A stretch of 64,000 nucleotides of DNA from Roseicella sp. DB1501 (GTDB lineage Bacteria > Pseudomonadota > Alphaproteobacteria > Acetobacterales > Acetobacteraceae), in the NCBI RefSeq assembly GCF_013112485.1, contig NZ_JABFHG010000009.1:62001-126000 (forward strand), in the 5' to 3' direction. Positions 43,653-52,274 of this stretch are shown piece after piece; the stretch's first letter is position 1, and each line of letters begins with the position of its first letter. Under the pieces are notes generated by a model, which was not told the DNA's origin, searched no databases, and saw only the letters and a program-made list of their open reading frames with translations. The position numbers were made by a program, and so were the translations under genes.

Positions 43653-43729
43653 TGGTACCTGGGGCCGGACTTGAACCGGCGACCCCGGCATTATGAGTGC
43701 CGTGCTCTAACCAGCTGAGCTACCCAGGC
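43653..43729 (-). tRNA. tRNA-Met (anticodon CAT, elongator)
   Basis: On the minus strand the acceptor GCCTGGG pairs with CCCAGGT (G1:U72 wobble). The D arm is GCTC-AGCTGGTTAGA-GCAC, the anticodon loop CTCATAA and the T-loop GTTCAAGTC; CCA is encoded at 43653-43655. The anticodon stem and GGGGTC variable loop resemble elongator tRNA-Met more than the lysidine-modified tRNA-Ile2, which shares the CAT anticodon. Confidence 0.92.
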
Positions 43730-43741
43730 GCGCGGTGCCGG

Positions 43742-43770
43742 GGTATGGCGGCTTTCGCAGGCGAAGGCAA
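43742..43770 (-). promoter_or_regulatory. Candidate promoter for tRNA-Met
   Basis: On the minus strand TTGCCT (43765-43770) and CATACC (43742-43747) are separated by 17 bases, ending about 12 bases before the tRNA 5' end. Confidence 0.4.
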
Positions 43771-43937
43771 GTCGTCGCGCGTCGCGAAAATCCGCGGCGG
43801 GGCCGGCCCCGCCGCCTGTCCGGACCGTGCTTTGTCCGCCGGCCCCGTGGCGGCTATGCGTGGCCGCCGATCGGGGCCCGCGATGCGCGGCTGCCGGCCA
43901 ACCCGGATGGAGGCGCATGGGCGGGGAGGTCACGCGG

Positions 43938-46004
43938 ATGGATCTGGCCGAGGCTTTCCTCGCGGGCGGTGGCGAGCTCTCGCGGCTCATCCTGGCCCAT
44001 CCCTGGGAGGCGACGTCGCTCGGTGCCATAGCCGGCTGGTCGCCGAGCCTGCGCACGACCGTCGGCCTCATCCTCCGCTCGCCCGTGCCGATCGTTACCT
44101 TGTGGGGCGAGGACGGCATCATGATCTACAACGATGCCTATTCGGACTTCGCCGGCGGGCGGCATCCGCGGCTGCTCGGCTCCAAGGTGCGCGAGGGCTG
44201 GCCCGAGGTCGCCGACTTCAACGACAACGTCATGAAGGTCGGCCTTGCCGGCGGCACGCTGTCCTACCAGGACCAGGAGCTGACGCTGCACCGCTCCGGC
44301 GTGCCGGAGCAGGTCTGGATGAACCTCGACTACTCGCCGGTGATCGGCGAGAGCGGCCGGCCGGAGGGCATCGTCGCCATCGTCGTCGAGACCACGGCCA
44401 AGGTGCAGGCCGAGCGCCGGCTGCGCGTGACGGCCGAGGCGCTGGCGCGCCTGAACGCCGAGCTCGAGCGCCGCGTCGAGGAACGGACGGCCGAGCGGGA
44501 CCGCGTCTGGCGCAACTCCCGCGACCTGCTGGCGGTGCTCCGGGCCGATGGCGTGTTCCGCAACGTCAATCCGGCCTGGACCGAGATCCTGGGCCTCGCA
44601 CCCGCGGAGGTTATCGGCCGCAGCTTCCACGAATTCATCTGGCCCGAGGATGCCGAGGCGACCCAGGGCGCGGTGGACAAGGCCGCGACCGGGCACGAGC
44701 TGACCGGTTTCGAGAACCGCTACCGGCACAAGGACGGCACGCCGCGCTGGATCTCCTGGCATACCTCGGCCGAGGGCGAGGAGATCTTCGCCTATGGCCG
44801 CGACATCACCGCCGAGAAGGAGCGCGCCCTTGCCCTCAACGAGGCGGAGGACCGGCTCCGCCAGGCGCAGAAGATGGAGGCGGTCGGCCAGCTCACCGGC
44901 GGCATCGCGCATGACTTCAACAACCTGCTGACCGGCATCGTCGGCAGCCTGCAGATGATCCAGGCGCGCATCGCCCAGGGTCGGATCGGCGAGCTCGACC
45001 GCTACATCCTGGCCGCGCGGGGCGCCGCCGACCGCGCCGCGGCGCTCACCCACCGGCTCCTCGCCTTCTCGCGCCGGCAGACGCTCGATCCCCGCCCGGT
45101 CCGCATCAACCGGCTGGTCACGGGCATGGAGGACCTGATCCGCCGCACCGTCGGGCCCGCCATCGCCCTCGAGGTGGTGGCCGCGGGCGGGCTCTGGACC
45201 ACCTTGGTCGATGCCAACCAGCTCGAGAATGCCCTGCTCAACCTCTGCATCAACGCCCGCGACGCCATGCCCGATGGCGGGCAGCTGACGATCGAGACCG
45301 CCAACCGCTGGTTCGATGTGCGGACGGCGCGCAACCACGACCTGCAGCCGGGGCAATATGTCTCGCTCTGCGTCACCGATACCGGCGTCGGCATGACGCC
45401 GGAGGTGGTGGCGCGGGCCTTCGACCCCTTCTTCACCACCAAGCCGCTCGGCCAGGGCACCGGCCTCGGCCTGTCCATGATCCACGGCTTCGCCCGGCAA
45501 TCCGGCGGCCAGGCGCGCATCTATTCCGAGCCCGGCAAGGGGACGATGGTCTGCCTCTACCTGCCGCGCCATGCCGGCGAGGAGCTGACCGAAGGCGAGG
45601 CGGCGGAGCCGGTATCGGCGCCGCGCGCCGAGCATGGCGAGACGGTGCTGGTGGTCGATGACGAGCCGACGGTGCGAATGCTGGTCAGCGAGGTGCTGGG
45701 CGAGCTCGGCTACGCGGCGATCGAGGCGGACGACGGCGCCGCGGGGCTGCAGCTGCTGCGCTCCGGCCGGCGGATCGACCTGCTGGTCACGGATGTCGGC
45801 CTGCCGGGCGGCATGAACGGCCGGCAGCTCGCCGATGCGGCGCGCGAGCTGCGGCCGGGGCTGAAGGTGCTGTTCATCACCGGCTATGCCGAGAATGCCG
45901 CGATCGGCCACGGCCATCTGGCGCCCGGGATGCAGGTCATGACCAAGCCCTTCTCGGTCGAGGCGATCGCCACGCGCATCCGGGCGATCATCGAGGAGCG
46001 GTGA
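43938..46004 (+). CDS. PAS-domain hybrid sensor histidine kinase with C-terminal receiver
   Basis: The 688-residue cytoplasmic kinase has a sensory domain at about 10-150 ([20 protein letters not shown]), closely related to that of the HWE kinase at 18.8-17.0 kb. A PAS domain follows (about 190-300, [11 protein letters not shown]), then HisKA with His325 in GGIAHDFNN, an ATPase domain ([28 protein letters not shown]) and a receiver with Asp619 ([14 protein letters not shown]). The start at the ATG before DLAEAF is favoured by GGGGAGG eight bases upstream; ATG 43917 has poor spacing. It stands alone. From the HisKA domain on it parallels the kinase at 10.4-12.5 kb, so the two probably share ancestry. 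Confidence 0.9.
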   Translation: MDLAEAFLAGGGELSRLILAHPWEATSLGAIAGWSPSLRTTVGLILRSPVPIVTLWGEDGIMIYNDAYSDFAGGRHPRLLGSKVREGWPEVADFNDNVMKVGLAGGTLSYQDQELTLHRSGVPEQVWMNLDYSPVIGESGRPEGIVAIVVETTAKVQAERRLRVTAEALARLNAELERRVEERTAERDRVWRNSRDLLAVLRADGVFRNVNPAWTEILGLAPAEVIGRSFHEFIWPEDAEATQGAVDKAATGHELTGFENRYRHKDGTPRWISWHTSAEGEEIFAYGRDITAEKERALALNEAEDRLRQAQKMEAVGQLTGGIAHDFNNLLTGIVGSLQMIQARIAQGRIGELDRYILAARGAADRAAALTHRLLAFSRRQTLDPRPVRINRLVTGMEDLIRRTVGPAIALEVVAAGGLWTTLVDANQLENALLNLCINARDAMPDGGQLTIETANRWFDVRTARNHDLQPGQYVSLCVTDTGVGMTPEVVARAFDPFFTTKPLGQGTGLGLSMIHGFARQSGGQARIYSEPGKGTMVCLYLPRHAGEELTEGEAAEPVSAPRAEHGETVLVVDDEPTVRMLVSEVLGELGYAAIEADDGAAGLQLLRSGRRIDLLVTDVGLPGGMNGRQLADAARELRPGLKVLFITGYAENAAIGHGHLAPGMQVMTKPFSVEAIATRIRAIIEER

Positions 46005-46020
46005 GGGCGTCCTGCCTGCC

Positions 46021-46173
46021 GGAGCAGAGCCCGATCAGGTGGAGGCACCTGATCGGGTGACGATGCTCTGGACCATGATCCGCTCACACAGGGTCGCGGA
46101 TCATGGTCCAGGCCGTTGCTTGATCGCGTGAGTCACGCTTTTCGGCGAGTCCACCTCAAGCGATCACGCACTA
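46021..46173. repeat. Composite palindromic repeat: CCCGATCAGGTG plus GGACCATGATCC modules
   Basis: The first module has CCCGATCAGGTG (46030-46041) pairing perfectly with CACCTGATCGGG (46046-46057). The second follows without a gap: CTGGACCATGATCCG (46068-46082) with its complement at 46097-46111, then the TGATCGC/GCGATCA half, ending at CTA 46171-46173. The truncated FAD oxidoreductase begins on its very next base. Confidence 0.88.
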
Positions 46174-46480
46174 GGGAAGGCCCCTCGGCGAGCAGGGCGA
46201 GCAGCCGCTCCCCGGCCTCGCCGAGCGCCTCCGGGACGGCACAGGGCATCACCCAGAGCCCAGCATTCATCAGGCCGCGATTGCGCCCAAAGCCGCCGAA
46301 GCCGATCTCCGCCGCCTCGAGCAGGATGGTACGGGCGCCCGCCTTGGCCAGGGGCAGGGCGGCGGAGAGGCTGGTGAAGCCGACGCCGATGACCGCAACA
46401 TCACCGACCAGGGGCGGCGTCGCGGGCGGGGGCGGCGCGCTCCGCTCCCACAGGCCGTGGCTGCGCGGATCGCCCAGCAT
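46174..46480 (-). pseudogene. Truncated FAD-dependent oxidoreductase (DadA-like), N-terminal fragment
   Basis: About 100 residues of an amine/amino-acid oxidase (DAO family) N-terminus remain: DVAVIGVGFTSLSAALPLAKAG is the FAD-binding strand-turn-helix, and FGGFGRNRGLMNAGLWVMP is the family GSRNxG-type loop. The usual GAGxTGLSAAL reads GVGFTSLSAAL, a further sign of decay. The protein then stops matching exactly at the edge of the palindromic repeat, where the frame runs into repeat sequence and ends. The remaining 250 or more residues are missing. The fragment starts 22 bases after the protease-like gene on the same strand, so it was the second gene of that operon. Confidence 0.75.
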
Positions 46481-46502
46481 GCGCGCCCTTCGTCTCGTTG
46501 GC

Positions 46503-47477
46503 TCAGTGCAGCCGCGGCGCCTTCAGGAAGCTGCGGCGATCGGCGGAGACGAGCGCGACCTCGCTTTCCGTGCCGTCGCGGAGGATGCTCAGCCGCACCT
46601 TCACCCCGGCCGCGCCGGTGGCCCAGACCGCCCGCCAGAGCCCGGCGAGGTCGGAGACCCGCGCACTGCCGACGGCGAGGACGCGGTCACCCTCCTGTAT
46701 CCCAGCCTTCTGCGCCGGCCCGTTGCGGGCCATGGAGCTGACGACGACGCCGCCCTCATCCTCGGTGGCGTAGAGGCCGAGCCAGGGCCGCGCCGGCCGG
46801 TTCGGCCGCCCATAGGCCAGCAGGTCGCCGAGGATGGGCGGCAGCAGGCTCGCCGGCACCACCATGTTGAGGTCGACGCGCCGGCCCTTGCCGTCCTGCT
46901 GCTGCATGACGAGGGAGCCGATGCCCATCAGCCGGCCATCGCCGCCGAACAGCCCGGCCCCGCCCCAGGAGGGATGCGCCGGGGCGGTGAAGATCGCGTC
47001 CTCCAGCATATACTCCCAGTAGCCGGCGAATTCCTGCCGCGCCGCGATGGTGCAGCGCAGCGCGTGCTTGCGCCCGCCAGCCGAGGCGAAGACACAGGTA
47101 TCGCCGGGTTGCGGCCCGCCCTCGGCATCGACCGGCAGGGCGGGCAGGTCCAGCCGGCCGAGCGCCTGGATCAGGCCGAGCCCGGTCTCGAAATCATAGG
47201 CGAGGGCATGGCCGGGGATCGCTCGCCCGTCATGCGTGGTCAGCCAGATGGTCTCCGCCTCCGTCACCAGATAGCCGATGGTGGCGATGAGGCCGTCGGG
47301 CCGGATGACCACGCCGCTGCCCGCGCGCTCGGTGCCGAGCGTCTGGGCGGTGAAGCCATCCGCCGGCACCAGGGCCTTTACCGCGACGACGGAGCGCAGC
47401 ACCTGGTCCAGGTCGAACTCATGCTCGGAAGGATCCGGCTGGAGGTCCGACGGGATTTCCCATTCGCTGCTTGGCAT
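46503..47477 (-). CDS. HtrA-like (S1C) trypsin-fold protein with PDZ domain, catalytic residues missing
   Basis: The 324-residue product has the double beta-barrel of S1C proteases (about 25-215) and a PDZ domain (about 225-310: RPWLGLYATEDEGGVVVSSM, GIQEGDRVLAVGSARV). In the strand GSGVVIRPDGLIATIGYLV the catalytic His of TNAHVV is absent, and the nucleophile motif GNSGGP is replaced by PSWGGAGLF, with Trp in place of Ser. The Asp region (DFETGLGLI) is partly kept. So it is probably not a protease but a peptide-binding chaperone or scaffold. There is no signal peptide. The start is the ATG before PSSEWEIPSD. The upstream gene is divergent. Confidence 0.85.
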   Translation of the reverse strand: MPSSEWEIPSDLQPDPSEHEFDLDQVLRSVVAVKALVPADGFTAQTLGTERAGSGVVIRPDGLIATIGYLVTEAETIWLTTHDGRAIPGHALAYDFETGLGLIQALGRLDLPALPVDAEGGPQPGDTCVFASAGGRKHALRCTIAARQEFAGYWEYMLEDAIFTAPAHPSWGGAGLFGGDGRLMGIGSLVMQQQDGKGRRVDLNMVVPASLLPPILGDLLAYGRPNRPARPWLGLYATEDEGGVVVSSMARNGPAQKAGIQEGDRVLAVGSARVSDLAGLWRAVWATGAAGVKVRLSILRDGTESEVALVSADRRSFLKAPRLH

Positions 47478-47599
47478 GCCGCTATGTCCGCTCCGCTCCC
47501 GGGGTTTGGCCGTCCGGCCGACTATCGACCGATCCGGCCGAGCCGCCAACGCGCGAGATGGGCGCGGGCGGCCGAAGGGGGCTAAGATTGGGGCCAGGG

Positions 47600-48232
47600 A
47601 TGATGGGAAAGATGGTGATTCTCGGCGCCGGCGGCCATGGGCGGGCGCTGATCGAGCTGATCCGGGACCTTGGCGGCATCGAGATCGCGGGCCTGGTCGA
47701 TGCCGCGCCGCGGGCGCCCGCCATGCTGGGCGTGCCGGTGCTGGGCGACGAATCGGTGCTGCCGGGGCTGCGCGCCTCCGGCGTCGCGCTGGCCTGCCTG
47801 GCGATCGGCACCGCGCCCGCCCGGCTGGCGGCGGCGGCGCGGCTGGCGGCCCTTGGCTTCGCTTTCCCGCCGCTGCTGCACCCCTCGGCGATCCGCGCCG
47901 GCAGCGCCCGGCTCGGCGAGGGCAGCGTCGTGCTGCCGCGCGCGGTGCTCGGCGCGGCCGTCAGCGTCGGGCGGTTCTGCATCGTCAATACCGGGGCGAT
48001 CCTCGAGCATGACGTGGTGATCGGGGACGGGGCGCATTGCGCGCCGGGCAGCGTGCTCTCGGGCGGGGTGCGGGTGGGGGAGGGCGCGCTGGTTGGGGCC
48101 GGCGCCGCCTGCCGGCCGCTCGTGGCGATCGGCGCCGGAGCGATGGTCGGCCTCGGCGCGGCGGTGACCGAGGACGTGCCGCCCGGCGCCGTGGTCGGCG
48201 GCGTGCCGGCGCGGGTGCTCGCCGCCGGGTGA
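47600..48232 (+). CDS. NeuD/PglD-like sugar O-acyltransferase (left-handed beta-helix)
   Basis: The 210-residue protein has an N-terminal Rossmann-like domain (VILGAGGHGRALIELI, residues about 6-21) and a hexapeptide-repeat acyltransferase domain from about 90 to the end (VSVGRFCIVNTGAILEHDV, IGDGAHCAPGSVLSGGVRVGEGALVGAGA). This is the plan of NeuD and PglD, which acetylate sugars with acetyl-CoA using a His in the helix (HDVVIGDGAHCAPG has candidates). The target may be an exopolysaccharide or nucleotide sugar; no glycan cluster surrounds it. Starts at 47600, 47603 or 47612 are all possible. Confidence 0.87.
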   Translation: MMGKMVILGAGGHGRALIELIRDLGGIEIAGLVDAAPRAPAMLGVPVLGDESVLPGLRASGVALACLAIGTAPARLAAAARLAALGFAFPPLLHPSAIRAGSARLGEGSVVLPRAVLGAAVSVGRFCIVNTGAILEHDVVIGDGAHCAPGSVLSGGVRVGEGALVGAGAACRPLVAIGAGAMVGLGAAVTEDVPPGAVVGGVPARVLAAG

Positions 48233-48285
48233 GGGCGATGGCCAGGCGATCCTGGGCTATCGTTATCCCGCCGGGATCCGCGCCT

Positions 48286-48377
48286 GGAGCAGATCCCGAT
48301 CAGGTGGACTCACCGGATCGGGTGACGATGCTCCGAAAACAACAGGCTGGAGTATTTGCCGCGAACGGAAATGCTCC
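48286..48377. repeat. Modular palindromic repeat, two-hairpin copy (2)
   Basis: CCCGATCAGGTG (48295-48306) pairs with CACCGGATCGGG (48311-48322) with one mismatch, inside GGAGCA and TGCTCC. The linker GAAAACAACAGGCT leads to GGAGTATTT/AAATGCTCC. Compared with the copy at 14.6 kb, base changes at both ends of the stems are compensated (AGAGCA/TGCTCT to GGAGCA/TGCTCC). Confidence 0.85.
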
Positions 48378-48389
48378 AGGGAGGAACGC

Positions 48390-49754
48390 ATGCCGGAGCC
48401 ACGGCCACTCGATATCCAGGCCTTCCTGAACGCACATCCCTTCTCCGCCTATCAGTGGCTGATCTTCGCGCTCTGCTTCGGTGTCGTCCTGCTAGATGGC
48501 TTCGACACGGCGGCGATCGGCTACATCGCGCCCTCCCTCCTCGCGGAATGGGGCGTCGAGCGTGCCGCCCTCGGCCCGGTGCTGAGCGCGGCGCTGTTCG
48601 GCCTGGCCTTCGGCGCCCTGGCCGCCGGGCCGCTCGCCGACCGGCTGGGCCGGAAGGCAGTGCTGACCGGCTCGGTGCTGGTGATGGGCCTGGCCTGCCT
48701 CGCCTCCGCCTGGGCCGGCAGCCTCGGGGCGCTGACCCTGTGGCGCTTCGCCACCGGCCTCGGCCTCGGCGCCGCCATGCCGAACGCGGTGACGCTGATG
48801 AGCGAATACTGCCCGGAGCCGCGGCGGGCCCTGCTGACCAACACCATGTTCTGCGGCTTCCCGCTGGGCGCGGCCTGCGGCGGCTTCCTCGCCGCCTGGA
48901 TGATCCCGCTCTGGGGCTGGCGCAGCGTGCTGCTGCTCGGCGGCGTCGCGCCGCTGCTGCTGGCGCTGCTGCTGGTCGCGCGGCTGCCGGAATCGCTGCG
49001 CCACATGGTGACGCGGGGCCTGCCGGCCGAGCGCATCCGGGCGGTGCTGCGCCGCCTTTCGCCGGATGCCGCGACGGCGACGGCCTTCACCCTGGGCACT
49101 GCCACCTCGGGCGCCGCTGGACCGGGCGCGGACCGCCCGGCCGGGATTGGGCTGGTGCTCTCGCCCGCCTACCGCATCGGCTCGGCGATGCTGTGGCTCG
49201 CCTATTTCATGGGGCTGGTGATCTTCTATGCACTGGTGAACTGGATGCCGATCCTGTTCCGCGATTCCGGCCTGGCACCGCAGGAGGCGGCGCTGATCGC
49301 CGCGCTCTTCCCGCTCGGCGGCATCGGGGCGATCGCCTCGGGCTGGCTGATGGACCGGCTGGATGCCAACCTCGTCATCGCCGCCGGCTTCGTGCTGACC
49401 GCCATCGCGGTTTGGGCGATCGGCCAGGTGGCCGGCCAGGGTCTGCTGTTGGTCGCCGCCGTCTTCCTCGGCGGCACGCTGATGAACACCGCGCAGTCCT
49501 CGTTGCCGGCGCTCGCGGCCGGCTTCTACCCGACGGAGGGGCGCGCCACCGGCGTGGCCTGGATGCTCGGCCTCGGCCGTTTCGGCGGCATCGCCGGCTC
49601 CTTCCTGGTGGCCGAGCTGGCGCAGCGGCAACTCGGCTTCAGCGCCATCTTCACCATCATCGCCCTGCCCGGCCTGATCGCGGCGGCGGCGCTGCTGATC
49701 AAGCGCGCCGCGCATCCGGCCGGGGGCAGGGTGGTCCCGGCGCTGGGACATTGA
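48390..49754 (+). CDS. MFS transporter, aromatic acid:H+ symporter (AAHS) family
   Basis: The 454-residue protein has 12 hydrophobic segments and the AAHS signature in helix 1 (LLDGFDTAAIGYIAPSL), with the transmembrane Asp residues needed for aromatic acid uptake. The loop 2-3 motif is GPLADRLGRKAVL, and the loop 8-9 counterpart is GWLMDRLDAN. Relatives PcaK and BenK import 4-hydroxybenzoate, benzoate and related acids with protons. The start has a strong GGGAGG seven bases upstream, which lies directly after the repeat. No aromatic catabolic genes are adjacent, apart from the fumarylacetoacetate hydrolase family gene 7 kb away. Confidence 0.92.
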   Translation: MPEPRPLDIQAFLNAHPFSAYQWLIFALCFGVVLLDGFDTAAIGYIAPSLLAEWGVERAALGPVLSAALFGLAFGALAAGPLADRLGRKAVLTGSVLVMGLACLASAWAGSLGALTLWRFATGLGLGAAMPNAVTLMSEYCPEPRRALLTNTMFCGFPLGAACGGFLAAWMIPLWGWRSVLLLGGVAPLLLALLLVARLPESLRHMVTRGLPAERIRAVLRRLSPDAATATAFTLGTATSGAAGPGADRPAGIGLVLSPAYRIGSAMLWLAYFMGLVIFYALVNWMPILFRDSGLAPQEAALIAALFPLGGIGAIASGWLMDRLDANLVIAAGFVLTAIAVWAIGQVAGQGLLLVAAVFLGGTLMNTAQSSLPALAAGFYPTEGRATGVAWMLGLGRFGGIAGSFLVAELAQRQLGFSAIFTIIALPGLIAAAALLIKRAAHPAGGRVVPALGH

Positions 49755-49891
49755 TGCCGTGATGGTCCACCCGGCCGCTGGCCGGGCCTGACGGCCAAAC
49801 GCGTCCTGCCGCTCCTTCCGGCAGGGCGCCGCAAATCTGTGCAGTTCCGGGCTGGCGCCACCGCCTCGCTGGCGCCGCCGCGGCGGCTGGC

Positions 49892-51004
49892 GTGGCACGC
49901 ATGCTGCAAGGTCGCGGGCGAGGGCCCCTTCCGGGCCGCCTGACGGAGACCGCCGACCTGCACGGCACCAGCACCCTGCAGCCGACCGCCGTGAAGGCGC
50001 GCGGCGCCATCGAATTCGCCGCCGTCACCAAGCGTTTCGCCGGCGGCGCCGTCGCCGTGGATGCGCTCGACCTGCGCATCGCCGCCGGCAGCTATGTCTG
50101 CCTGCTCGGCCCCTCGGGCTGCGGCAAGACCACCACGCTGCGCCTGCTGGCCGGGCATGAGCAGCCGACCACCGGCGACATCCTGCTCGACAACGCCAAT
50201 ATCGTCGGCCTGCCGCCCGCCCGCCGGGGCACGGCGATGATGTTCCAATCCTACGCCCTGTTCCCGCATCTCTCGGTACTCGACAACGTCGCCTTCTCGC
50301 TGCGCATGCGCGGCATCGGCAAGCCGGCGCGCCACGCCCGGGCGCATGAGGCGCTGCGGCTGGTGGAGATGGACCCCTTCGCCGCGCGGCTGCCGGCGCA
50401 GCTCTCGGGCGGGCAGCAGCAGCGCGTGGCGCTGGCCCGCGCCCTGGTGACCAACCCGGCGACGCTGCTGCTGGACGAGCCGCTCTCCGCTCTCGACCCC
50501 TTCCTGCGCGGCCGGGTGCGGGCGGAGCTGAAGCGCTTCCAGCGCGAGCTCGCCATCAGCTTCGTCCACGTCACCCACAGCCAGGACGAGGCGCTGGCGC
50601 TGGCCGACCATGTCGTGCTGATGCGCGCCGGGCGGATCGAGCAGCAGGGCAGGCCGGAGGAGCTGTTCGACCGGCCGCGCACAGCCTTCGTCGCCCGCTT
50701 CATGGGCGGGCACAACGTCTTCGCCCTGCCGAACGGGACGCTGGTCGCGGTGCGCTGCGACCGCACGCGGATTGTCCCCGACGGGGGCGCCGCCGAGGGC
50801 GTCCCCGCCACCGTCACGGGCGTCGAATACACCGGCACCGGCTTCGCCGTCGCGCTCACCGGCCCGGGCGGCGACGAGGTCTCCGTCGCCCTGACGGAGG
50901 CGGCGCTGCATGCGCATCCCGTCGAGCCGGGGCAGCAGGTGGCGCTCGCCTGGGATGCGGCAGACAGCCGCCCGCTCGCGGATGCCCCCGCGGCCGGGCG
51001 ATGA
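49892..51004 (+). CDS. ABC transporter ATP-binding protein, spermidine/putrescine type
   Basis: The 370-residue ATPase has Walker A GPSGCGKTT, signature LSGGQQQRVALARAL, Walker B TLLLDEPLSALD, the switch His in VTHSQDEAL and a TOBE-type regulatory domain at the C-terminus. This is the PotA/PhnT subclass, serving importers of polyamines, thiamine or similar solutes. The N-terminal 35 residues are unlike other family members and may mean a later start. The substrate-binding protein and two permeases follow in order, so it powers that transporter. Confidence 0.93.
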   Translation: MARMLQGRGRGPLPGRLTETADLHGTSTLQPTAVKARGAIEFAAVTKRFAGGAVAVDALDLRIAAGSYVCLLGPSGCGKTTTLRLLAGHEQPTTGDILLDNANIVGLPPARRGTAMMFQSYALFPHLSVLDNVAFSLRMRGIGKPARHARAHEALRLVEMDPFAARLPAQLSGGQQQRVALARALVTNPATLLLDEPLSALDPFLRGRVRAELKRFQRELAISFVHVTHSQDEALALADHVVLMRAGRIEQQGRPEELFDRPRTAFVARFMGGHNVFALPNGTLVAVRCDRTRIVPDGGAAEGVPATVTGVEYTGTGFAVALTGPGGDEVSVALTEAALHAHPVEPGQQVALAWDAADSRPLADAPAAGR

Positions 51005-51020
51005 CCTGAGGAGGAGAAGC

Positions 51021-52274
51021 ATGGACCATACGGGGATCGGCCGGCGCGGCGCGCTCAAGGCCGCGGCCGGCATCGCCGCCGGGCTGGCGGCGCCGGCGGT
51101 GCACGCGCAGGGCGCCGTCTCGCTGCGCTATGTCGGCACCGCGGTGAACCAGCACCAGGGCATCAAGGAGAAGGTCAAAGAAGACCTCGGCATCACCCTC
51201 GACTACATCCCCGTCACCTCGGACGACGTGGTGCGGCGGGCGGTGACGCAGCCGAACAGCTTCGACATCCTCGATTCCGAATATTGGATGCTGAAGAAGA
51301 TCATCCCCTCGGGGAACCTCGTCGGCATGGACGCAAAGAAGATCAAGCTCGCGGGCGAGATCACCAGCGTCTTCCTCAAGGGCGAGGTCGGCGGGAAGAC
51401 GATCGGCGGCCAGGGCACGGCGCCCTGGAAGGTGCTCTACCTGCCGGCGGCGAGCGCCAAGACCTTCGCGCCGTCGCAGACCGAGTACCTGACGCTGATC
51501 CCGACCACCTACAATGCCGACACGCTCGGCATCCGGCCGGACAAGATCGGCCGGCCTATCAGCTCCTGGGCCGAGCTTCTGAACCCCCAATTCAAGGGCC
51601 GCGCCTCGATCCTCAACATCCCCTCGATCGGCATCATGGATGCGGCGATGGTGGTCGAGGCCACCGGGCAGCACAAATACGCCGACAAGGGCAACATGAC
51701 GAAGGCCGAGATCGACCTCACCATGAAGGTCCTGACCGAGGCCAAGCGCGCCGGCCAGTTCCGCGCCTTCTGGAAGGACTTCAACGAGAGCGTCAACCTG
51801 ATGGCCTCGGGCGAGACGGTGATTCAGTCCATGTGGTCGCCGGCCGTCACCAAGGTGCGCAGCATGGGTGTGCCCTGCGTCTACCAGCCGCTGAAGGAGG
51901 GCTATCGGGCCTGGGCCGCCGGCTTCGGGCTGCCGAAGACCCTCTCCGGCCGCAAGCTCGACGCCGCCTACGAGTTCATCAACTGGTTTCTCTCCGGCTG
52001 GGCCGGCGCCTTCCTCAATCGGCAGGGCTACTACTCGGCGGTGCTGTCGACGGCGAAGGCCAATATGCAGCCCTATGAATGGGATTTTTGGATGGAGGGC
52101 AAACCGGCGGCGCAGGACATCAAGGCGCCGGACGGCACGGTGATGGAGAAGGCCGGCGCGGTGCGCGACGGCGGCAGCTTCGAGGCGCGCATGGGCGCCG
52201 TCGCCTGCTGGAACGCGGTGATGGACGAGAACGACTACATGGTCAGGAAATGGAATGAGTTCATCGCGGCCTGA
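51021..52274 (+). CDS. ABC transporter substrate-binding protein, PotD/PotF-like
   Basis: The 417-residue exported receptor has a twin-arginine-like leader (GRRGALKAAAGIAAGLAAP, cleavage after VHAQ). LRYVGTAVNQHQGIKEKV, DILDSEYWMLKKI, NADTLGIRPDKIG and the GETVIQSMWSPAVTKVRS segment place it with extracellular solute-binding family 1 proteins of the polyamine class. GAGGAGGAGAAG upstream of ATG 51021 is ideal. It overlaps the permease gene after it by 20 bases. The ligand is probably a polyamine or related cation, but an uncharged compound is not excluded. Confidence 0.92.
   Translation: MDHTGIGRRGALKAAAGIAAGLAAPAVHAQGAVSLRYVGTAVNQHQGIKEKVKEDLGITLDYIPVTSDDVVRRAVTQPNSFDILDSEYWMLKKIIPSGNLVGMDAKKIKLAGEITSVFLKGEVGGKTIGGQGTAPWKVLYLPAASAKTFAPSQTEYLTLIPTTYNADTLGIRPDKIGRPISSWAELLNPQFKGRASILNIPSIGIMDAAMVVEATGQHKYADKGNMTKAEIDLTMKVLTEAKRAGQFRAFWKDFNESVNLMASGETVIQSMWSPAVTKVRSMGVPCVYQPLKEGYRAWAAGFGLPKTLSGRKLDAAYEFINWFLSGWAGAFLNRQGYYSAVLSTAKANMQPYEWDFWMEGKPAAQDIKAPDGTVMEKAGAVRDGGSFEARMGAVACWNAVMDENDYMVRKWNEFIAA

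Noticed and set aside
43653-43729. tRNA-Ile2 (lysidine-modified CAT)
   Set aside because: The anticodon is the same, but the anticodon stem and GGGGTC variable loop fit elongator tRNA-Met. Only modification data or identity-element scoring would settle it.
46133-46480. Intact short protein of 115 residues
   Set aside because: The last residues come from repeat sequence and the first hundred are only the FAD-binding start of a much longer enzyme, so a pseudogene is the better call.
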